Shown: positions 58,666-64,000 of the stretch, one piece after another
Position numbering within the stretch: the first letter of the stretch is position 1
Layout of the letters: every line of letters starts with the position of its first letter
Source: a virus
Length of the DNA: 64,000 nt
Virus record (IMG/VR): IMGVR_UViG_3300031746_000008
Coordinates: 17,725-81,724 of that record
Strand: one strand, 5' to 3'
Notes under the pieces: model-generated
Seen by the model: only the letters and a program-made list of their open reading frames with translations
Databases searched by the model: none
Told to the model about the DNA's origin: nothing
Made by a program: the position numbers and the translations under genes

Positions 58666-59792
58666 TAGTCTATGCGTATGTTTGTGGAGACATAGTTCAT
58701 TATGGACATGTGCTTCATTTAAAAAATGCTAAAGCTTTGGGAGACATATTGGTTGTTGGGGTTTTAACAGACGAAGCAATAATGGAGAGAAAGAATCCTC
58801 CGATTATGTCAATGGACGAAAGAGTTAGGGTAATAGAATCCATAAAATATGTCGATTTGGTAGTTTGCCAAGACACATACTCTCCTGTTAACAACATATT
58901 ACATATAAAACCAGATGTTGTCGCAGAAAGTGAATCTCATGACGAAGAGCTTAGACATGTTGTTAAATCCAGTATTCCATCTACCACAAGGATCGTTACA
59001 TTACCATATTACAAGGGCGTCTCTTCTACAGAAATAAAAAAGAGGGTTAAAAATGTAAATCATGTTATTAATATGCTCAATCCATGGTATTACCCACTAG
59101 AAATAGGCGGGGAAACAGTTGTTCCAGGCATTGGAACTTCTCGATCTCCACAAGAATTATCCGTAAGAAACAAATACAGGGAGAACTTACTGGTTGACCA
59201 AGTAGTAGATAAATATGACTTCAAAGGTAAAAGCATATTAGACGTTGGATCTAATGTTTCTTATTGGGGTTCTAGATACGTAAGATATGGTGCAAAAAGT
59301 TTAACCGCACTAGAAGGAAGAAATAAATATATTCTTCAGGGTCTCCTATATTGGAGTTCTAATCAGTTCTTACCAGAAGACAATTATGAATTTGTTAATT
59401 GTGACATTCTTGATCCTGTCTTTTGGCAAAAAACTATGTCGGAAAGAAAGTTTAATTTTGTGATTTGCGCAGGAATTTTACATCACATAGAAGATCACGA
59501 TTTTCTTATTGATAAACTCATCGAGTCTAGCACAGAAGCGGTTTTAATAGATACTAAGATTGGTACAAATGTATTCAAACCTAGAACAGATATATTTTTT
59601 GGCAACATTGATACACATCTAAATCTAAAACTACCGGATATAAATCATATTATCAAGAAATTCGAAAACAGCGGATTTAAAGCCCACCAACTAACACCAT
59701 CTTCGTCATGCTCTTCTGTTATGAGAGCAGAGGACGATTATTGTAATGGAAAAAGGGCTGCGGTTTTATTTATAAGGGAAAAACATGCTTAG
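58593..59792 (+). CDS. Cytidylyltransferase (CCT/ECT-like) fused to SAM methyltransferase
   Basis: Residues 25-155: VVYAYVCGDIVHYGHVLHLK (HxGH), then DERVRVIESIKYVD and KGVSSTEIKKR, a CTP:phospho-alcohol cytidylyltransferase of choline/ethanolamine type. Residues about 195-390: a class I methyltransferase (KSILDVGSNVSYWG, CDILDPVF, ICAGILHH). It overlaps licD by 73 bases. Such a fusion could activate phosphoethanolamine or phosphocholine and methylate either the alcohol or the sugar; the substrate is inferred. Confidence 0.8.
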   Translation: MENPSNSMALCEKSEVLKEQTAPVVVYAYVCGDIVHYGHVLHLKNAKALGDILVVGVLTDEAIMERKNPPIMSMDERVRVIESIKYVDLVVCQDTYSPVNNILHIKPDVVAESESHDEELRHVVKSSIPSTTRIVTLPYYKGVSSTEIKKRVKNVNHVINMLNPWYYPLEIGGETVVPGIGTSRSPQELSVRNKYRENLLVDQVVDKYDFKGKSILDVGSNVSYWGSRYVRYGAKSLTALEGRNKYILQGLLYWSSNQFLPEDNYEFVNCDILDPVFWQKTMSERKFNFVICAGILHHIEDHDFLIDKLIESSTEAVLIDTKIGTNVFKPRTDIFFGNIDTHLNLKLPDINHIIKKFENSGFKAHQLTPSSSCSSVMRAEDDYCNGKRAAVLFIREKHA

Positions 59793-60681
59793 TAGAGAAG
59801 AAAAAAGAAAAAGAAGAGAAGCTGGTGACATCTCACAGGAAAATCCTAAAATATTACCTTTGCCAGAACCATTGCTTCCACCGCAACCATTACAACCACC
59901 ATTACCCCCACAGGAACTTGTTAAATTGCGTGGGTCATTAGACGATGTTACACTTATAATTAAAGCTTTTGAAAGACCGTTGTGTTTAGATAGACTTATT
60001 AAAAGTATTGATCAATTTTACCCAAATATTAAAATTATTGTTGCTGATGATAGTAGAGAAATATTCTCAATTTCAAGAAAAAACTTTTCTCGTATCGTGT
60101 TACCATTTAATACTGGAATTTCTTATGGAAAAAATCGGGCATTATTTGCGGTCAAAACTCCGTATGTTGTTGTCTTGGACGATGATTTTATTTTTACAGA
60201 AAAAACACAACTGGAAATATGGTTAGATATATTAGAAAGTTCAAGTATAGATTTGGTTGGAGGGGATGTGCAAGGATTTCCCCATTACGAGGCTTGTCTT
60301 AACGAGGAAGAATTTAAAAATGGAATAGTACATTTCGAGAAAAAGAACAAGGGAAATGAGTATGGATGTCCATTATTTGATATAACCCTGTCGTTTTGGA
60401 TGGGCAAAACAGAGGCAATTAAAAAGTTCGGTGCGTGGGACGATGAATTTAAAGTGGTTGAACATAGCGTATTCTTTTTAAGAGCTTTTAACAAAATAAA
60501 AATTGCTTATTGCGATAGAGTTAAAGTAGATCATTCCCATACTAGAAAAAATTCATCTGAAAATTATGAAAAACTTAAAAATGAAAAAGCAAATTATTTT
60601 TTCAATTTAATACTAGAAAAATTTAATTTACAAAAATTTATCGGACCCACCGGAAATACGCTTTCTAGGAAAACAAAATGA
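59785..60681 (+). CDS. GT2-family glycosyltransferase with proline-rich start
   Basis: 298 residues. The first 45 residues are charged, then a proline-rich stretch (PLPEPLLPPQPLQPPLPPQE). The enzyme: VTLIIKAFERP, IIVADDSRE, GISYGKNRALF, YVVVLDDDF (DxD) and FGAWDDEF. Similar to polypeptide or beta-1,4-GalNAc transferases. Different subfamily from the three paralogues around it. Confidence 0.8.
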   Translation: MLSREEKRKRREAGDISQENPKILPLPEPLLPPQPLQPPLPPQELVKLRGSLDDVTLIIKAFERPLCLDRLIKSIDQFYPNIKIIVADDSREIFSISRKNFSRIVLPFNTGISYGKNRALFAVKTPYVVVLDDDFIFTEKTQLEIWLDILESSSIDLVGGDVQGFPHYEACLNEEEFKNGIVHFEKKNKGNEYGCPLFDITLSFWMGKTEAIKKFGAWDDEFKVVEHSVFFLRAFNKIKIAYCDRVKVDHSHTRKNSSENYEKLKNEKANYFFNLILEKFNLQKFIGPTGNTLSRKTK

Positions 60682-61445
60682 TTAAATCTTCTGATTTTGA
60701 CTGGGATATAACAAGAAAAGATTTAGTTATATTAATACCCAATTTTAAAAGGGCGGATTACATACAAAAAACAATAAACAATTTAATTAAAACATCTATC
60801 CCAAGAGACAAGTGGGTCGTTTTAGTTATTAATGATGGGTTCCATGAATCATTTGAAGATTTGCAAGACAAGAATGTCTACTATTTTACGTTTGAAAGAT
60901 CCCCCCTTGTCGAACGTAATGGTGCTTTTATACGTAATATAGCCATAAAACGTTGCCAATGCAATTTATTGGCGCAGAAAGATCCAGAGGTTTTGTTTAC
61001 AGGAGATTTTATTGCGGGATGCTTTAATAATTCAAGTGTTTTATATAGATGTGGAGGAATAGCGCATTTAACAAAGCAAGACCAAAAACATAAGTTTTTC
61101 AATGGAGTCATAAATGAAAAGGAATTGGCACAAATATCTGTAAAATTTCCTATATTAGAAAATCAATACGTATATTTCCATTACGGCCATTGCGTATCAA
61201 TAAACTATTTTAGAAAGATAAACGGCTATGATGAAGATTTTACGTCGTATGGCCCAGAAGATCACGATATGTATGACAGATTATTGGGATGCGGACTTCA
61301 ACCATTCTTCGATAAACAATGTAGCCCAATTCATTTATATCACGGGGTTCCAAATACCAGCCACGAAGAAATGAAAAATGTATATAAACAAAAACAAAAA
61401 GAGGGTATAATAAGAAATATTGGGATAAACTGGGGAGAGGGATAA
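60678..61445 (+). CDS. GT2-family glycosyltransferase (paralogue 2)
   Basis: Shares IPNFKRADYI, VINDG, FTFERSPLVERNG, QKDPEVLF, and GYDEDFTSYGPEDHDMYD with paralogues 1 and 3, and is closest to 62138. Starts in an ATGA overlap with the preceding gene. Confidence 0.82.
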   Translation: MIKSSDFDWDITRKDLVILIPNFKRADYIQKTINNLIKTSIPRDKWVVLVINDGFHESFEDLQDKNVYYFTFERSPLVERNGAFIRNIAIKRCQCNLLAQKDPEVLFTGDFIAGCFNNSSVLYRCGGIAHLTKQDQKHKFFNGVINEKELAQISVKFPILENQYVYFHYGHCVSINYFRKINGYDEDFTSYGPEDHDMYDRLLGCGLQPFFDKQCSPIHLYHGVPNTSHEEMKNVYKQKQKEGIIRNIGINWGEG

Positions 61446-62141
61446 GTGAATAAGAAAGAGAATATCGGTGTGAAAGTAATGAAAAATGAAATTTATAAAG
61501 ATATTTATAAATATGAAAATTTATATGAAGCATCCAATTTTGGTAATATAAATTCTATAAATTGCAAAGGAAAATCCACAGAAGAAATAAAACAAATAAT
61601 ATGTGCAATAAATAAAAAAGAATCAAGATATTCAGTTATTAAAAGATTCAATATTAGTCAATCATTTTATTTTAATTTGCGGAATAATTCACAAAAATAT
61701 TTAAATAAAAAGAGAGTATTAAAACAACACATAGGTAATCATGGATATTTGTATGTAACATTATGTAAAAATAAAAAACATAAAAAATTTCTAGTCCATA
61801 GGTTGGTTCTTGAAGCCTTTATTGGTCCCTGTCCACCGGGAATGGAGGCTCGTCATTTAGACGGGAATAAATTAAATAATAATATAAATAATTTAGAATG
61901 GACTACCCGATCTATAAATGCCAAAGATAGAGTAAAACATGGAACAAATAAGATACATTTATTTAAATCTGATTGCCGTGGTAGCAAAAATGGAATGTCT
62001 AAATTTAATGACAACGATATTTTAAAAATTAGAGAAATGCATGAAAAGGGTATAACTGGGTATAGAATAGCCAAAATTTTTGATGTTAGCAATTCGTGTA
62101 TATATAAAATCCTAAATAAACAAAGTTGGAATCATATATGA
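61446..62141 (+). CDS. NUMOD4-HNH homing endonuclease
   Basis: EIYKDIYKYENLYEASNFGNI is a NUMOD4 start, followed by an HNH domain (KFLVHRLVLEAFIG, ARHLDGNKLNNNINNLEW). A C-terminal HTH (GITGYRIAKIFDVSNSCIY) ends WNHI. GTG start after GGAGAGGGATAA; an ATG at 61482 is an alternative. It separates two closely related glycosyltransferase paralogues. Confidence 0.85.
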   Translation: MNKKENIGVKVMKNEIYKDIYKYENLYEASNFGNINSINCKGKSTEEIKQIICAINKKESRYSVIKRFNISQSFYFNLRNNSQKYLNKKRVLKQHIGNHGYLYVTLCKNKKHKKFLVHRLVLEAFIGPCPPGMEARHLDGNKLNNNINNLEWTTRSINAKDRVKHGTNKIHLFKSDCRGSKNGMSKFNDNDILKIREMHEKGITGYRIAKIFDVSNSCIYKILNKQSWNHI

Positions 62142-62929
62142 TTAATTTCGATTGGTCTCAAACAAATGTGGAACTATTATTTTTAATACCCAACTTTAAA
62201 AGATCCATTTATATTAGAAAAACTCTAAACAATCTAATAGAAACCGATATTCCAAAAAATAAATGGTTAATATTGATTATAAACGATGGAATCCACGAAG
62301 ATTTTTCTGATCTTGCCGATAAGAATGTAACCTACTTTACGCTAGAGAGAAACCCCCCGGTTGAACGAGGCGGTGGATTTATTCGCAATATAGCAATTAA
62401 ATATTCTCAATCAAAAATGATCGCACAGAGAGATCCTGAGATTCTTTTTACTGGAGATTTCATTAAAAGATCTTTTGATCATCAAGATGTTTTATATCGT
62501 TGTGGCGAATGCTCATATTCTTGCACAAAAAATGATACAGATTTATATTTTAATAATCAAATAGACATAAACGAATTACAAAGAAGAACCCCTGGACACC
62601 CAATTACAGAAGAGTACGTGTGTTGGCATTGGGGCCATAGCGCTCCTACGGAATGTTTTAGACAACTTGGTGGTTATGACGAAGATTTTAAAAGCTACGG
62701 CTTCGAAGACGCCGACATGTGGAACAGATTAATGAAAAGTGGATTAAAACAATATTTTGATAAAAATTGTCGCCCAATTCATCTGCATCACCCAAAACCA
62801 GATGTTTATGGCAACGATAAAGAAAAATATGAAGAAATGAAGATTTTATATAATAAAAAACGAGAGACGGGTATAATAAGGAATGTTGGGGTGTTGTGGG
62901 GTGAGGGCGATCCGGATTATTGTCCCTAA
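62138..62929 (+). CDS. GT2-family glycosyltransferase (paralogue 3)
   Basis: IPNFKRSIYI, IINDG, TYFTLERNPPVER, QRDPEILF and GYDEDFKSYGFEDADMW: nearly the same plan as 60678. ATG at 62138 overlaps the endonuclease stop. Likely adds a sugar to the same or a similar glycan. Confidence 0.82.
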   Translation: MINFDWSQTNVELLFLIPNFKRSIYIRKTLNNLIETDIPKNKWLILIINDGIHEDFSDLADKNVTYFTLERNPPVERGGGFIRNIAIKYSQSKMIAQRDPEILFTGDFIKRSFDHQDVLYRCGECSYSCTKNDTDLYFNNQIDINELQRRTPGHPITEEYVCWHWGHSAPTECFRQLGGYDEDFKSYGFEDADMWNRLMKSGLKQYFDKNCRPIHLHHPKPDVYGNDKEKYEEMKILYNKKRETGIIRNVGVLWGEGDPDYCP

Positions 62930-62952
62930 AAATAAAAAATTGGAATTTTCAA

Positions 62953-63141
62953 ATGACTAATGATTCACCAAATTTATATAATGAAATGGCTTTCGGAAGA
63001 GGGCAAAAAGATTTTCTTGATGGCAAGGGTTTAATTGCAAATCCCTATCCCAAAACACAAGAATCTGACTTCTGCGACTGGAGAATAGGATGGCAAATTG
63101 CTATGTGGGAAGATAAAATTAAAAAAAGAGATGAATCATAA
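62953..63141 (+). CDS. Small RMF/CrpP-like protein
   Basis: 62 residues: EMAFGRGQKDFLDGKGLIAN, then PYPKT and WRIGWQIAMWEDK. The G-x(8)-G then NPY and GW spacing resembles ribosome modulation factor and CrpP-type proteins. ATG at 62953 preferred; an upstream TTG would extend it by 11 residues. A ribosome or nucleotide-related role is only a guess. Confidence 0.45.
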   Translation: MTNDSPNLYNEMAFGRGQKDFLDGKGLIANPYPKTQESDFCDWRIGWQIAMWEDKIKKRDES

Positions 63142-63791
63142 TGAAACCATTGGATTTGAGTAATAAAAAATTTAATAGATTAACTCCAATAAAAATATGT
63201 GGTAAAACCAAGGATAATAAATATGTTTGGTCTTGTAAATGTGATTGTGGCAATTTTGTAAGTGTAATAGGAAAAAATATTAAAAATGGTAATACAAAAA
63301 GTTGTGGTTGTCTAAGAAAAGAACAGTGTTATTCAAACGGCAAGATTTATAGCACAACACATGGCCTCACCAAAACAAAAATTTATAAAATATGGGATGG
63401 TATGATTCAAAGATGCACGAATTTTAATTGTGAAGCATATAAAAATTATGGTAAACGTGAAATTATTGTTTGTGAACGATGGTTAAAGTTCGAAAATTTT
63501 TATAAAGATGTGGGAGATCCCCCAAAGGGGTTAACCCTAGATAGAATTGACAATAACAAAGGATATTTTCCCGATAATTGGAGGTGGGCCACAAGAAAAG
63601 AACAAGCGAACAACAGAAGAAATAATCATATAATTCCATATAATGATAAAAAATATAATATTACAGAATTAGCAAGAAAACACAATATTAGTCCAGAAAT
63701 ATTAAGGTACAGATTAAATCGTGGTCAATCCACAGAAGATGCCTTAACAAAACCTGTTAGAAAATATAAAAAGAGACAAAATAATGAATAA
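63141..63791 (+). CDS. Zinc/HNH-type putative homing endonuclease
   Basis: LDLSNKKFNRL, CKCDCG/KSCGC, YGKREIIVCERW, LDRIDNNKGYFPDNW, then ITELARKHNISPEILR and EDALTKPVRK. It overlaps the small gene upstream (TAATG) and the sulfotransferase-like gene downstream by eight bases. Confidence 0.8.
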   Translation: MKPLDLSNKKFNRLTPIKICGKTKDNKYVWSCKCDCGNFVSVIGKNIKNGNTKSCGCLRKEQCYSNGKIYSTTHGLTKTKIYKIWDGMIQRCTNFNCEAYKNYGKREIIVCERWLKFENFYKDVGDPPKGLTLDRIDNNKGYFPDNWRWATRKEQANNRRNNHIIPYNDKKYNITELARKHNISPEILRYRLNRGQSTEDALTKPVRKYKKRQNNE

Positions 63792-64000
63792 CCTAATAAT
63801 TTTAGGAACGGGGCGCTCCGGTACTTCAATGGTTGCGGGGGTAATCGCAACTGCTGACCGAAAGTATAATCTTGGCGGAAAATCGCACACCCCAGATAAA
63901 TTTAATGAAAAAGGATACTTTGAAACAGGAATAGTTAATGGTTTAAACGACGATATTTTATGGTCATGTCCAAAAACAGAAACAATAAAAAGCCGTGTAA
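63784..64000 (+). CDS. Sulfotransferase-like protein (3' end outside window)
   Basis: The first 72 residues show IILGTGRSGTSMVAGVI, the PAPS-binding P-loop of sulfotransferases, followed by FNEKGYFET, typical of the family. It continues past the window. Modification of glycans with sulfate would suit the neighbouring glycosyltransferase genes. Start ATG lies eight bases before the endonuclease stop. Confidence 0.7.
   Translation, partial: MNNLIILGTGRSGTSMVAGVIATADRKYNLGGKSHTPDKFNEKGYFETGIVNGLNDDILWSCPKTETIKSRV

Noticed and set aside
1-64000. tRNA genes, rRNA or CRISPR arrays
   Set aside because: No cloverleaf with a TTCGA-type loop and no regularly spaced repeats were found by reading the gaps.
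1-64000. Stop-codon reassignment as in some large phages
   Set aside because: TAA, TAG and TGA all occur as proper gene ends and no conserved gene reads through any of them.

Overview
This window looks like part of a large, AT-rich, lytic-type tailed-phage genome. Almost every gene lies on the + strand in tight runs, with overlapping stop/start codons (ATGA, TAATG) and A-rich Shine-Dalgarno sequences. TAA, TAG and TGA all end genes, so the code is standard. The content is a phage DNA and nucleotide metabolism region: DnaB-type helicase, DnaG-type primase, PHP-containing DNA polymerase III alpha, RecA/UvsX, ATP-dependent DNA ligase, RNase HI, DEDD exonuclease, two RecB/Cas4-like nucleases, dNMP kinase, dCMP deaminase, ThyX, B12-type ribonucleotide reductase, an IMPDH/GMP-reductase-like enzyme, a MazG-like protein and a sigma factor. 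No capsid, tail, terminase or tRNA gene was recognised. The host cannot be told from this window.

Layout. 1-11.7 kb: a Ycf46-like AAA+ gene, DUF3150, DUF1257 and DUF2997-like genes broken up by homing endonucleases and a TnpB element, then the IMPDH-like gene (with intein), a BRCT protein and DNA ligase. 11.7-16.6 kb: an RNA-repair pair, a P-loop kinase followed by a metallophosphatase-RNA ligase fusion. 16.9-22 kb: an AT-rich non-coding stretch with inverted repeats, a BrxL-like AAA+ gene without the usual protease domain, an IS200/IS605 element, a D12-class DNA methyltransferase and an exonuclease. 22-36 kb: ThyX (intein), ClpP-like protease, sigma factor, lipoprotein, trypsin-like protease, dCMP deaminase, NrdJ (intein), metallophosphoesterase and a protein with an acidic endonuclease-derived tail. 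36-43 kb: small accessory genes, SLOG protein, nuclease, RNase H. 43-57 kb: recombination and replication core. 57-64 kb: a surface-chemistry locus with three paralogous GT2 glycosyltransferases and a fourth GT2, LicD, a cytidylyltransferase-methyltransferase fusion and a sulfotransferase-like gene cut by the window end.

The dominant theme is invasion by mobile endonucleases. I count eight stand-alone zinc/HNH ('DLTGQ...KSCGC') genes, three GIY-YIG + zinc/HNH fusions, four GIY-YIG genes, three other HNH genes, three inteins with endonuclease domains, two TnpB elements (one a complete tnpA-tnpB IS605) and at least four decayed remnants. They sit next to or inside conserved metabolism genes. 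Several leave readable scars: a duplicated, truncated 5' end of the IMPDH gene, two transposon empty sites that can be rebuilt in frame, a methyltransferase that lost its start codon, and an endonuclease-derived domain that has become strongly acidic. The most unusual items are that acidic domain, the BrxL-like protein beside a possible origin region, the double-nuclease fusions, the RNA-repair pair and the LicD/CDP-alcohol locus.
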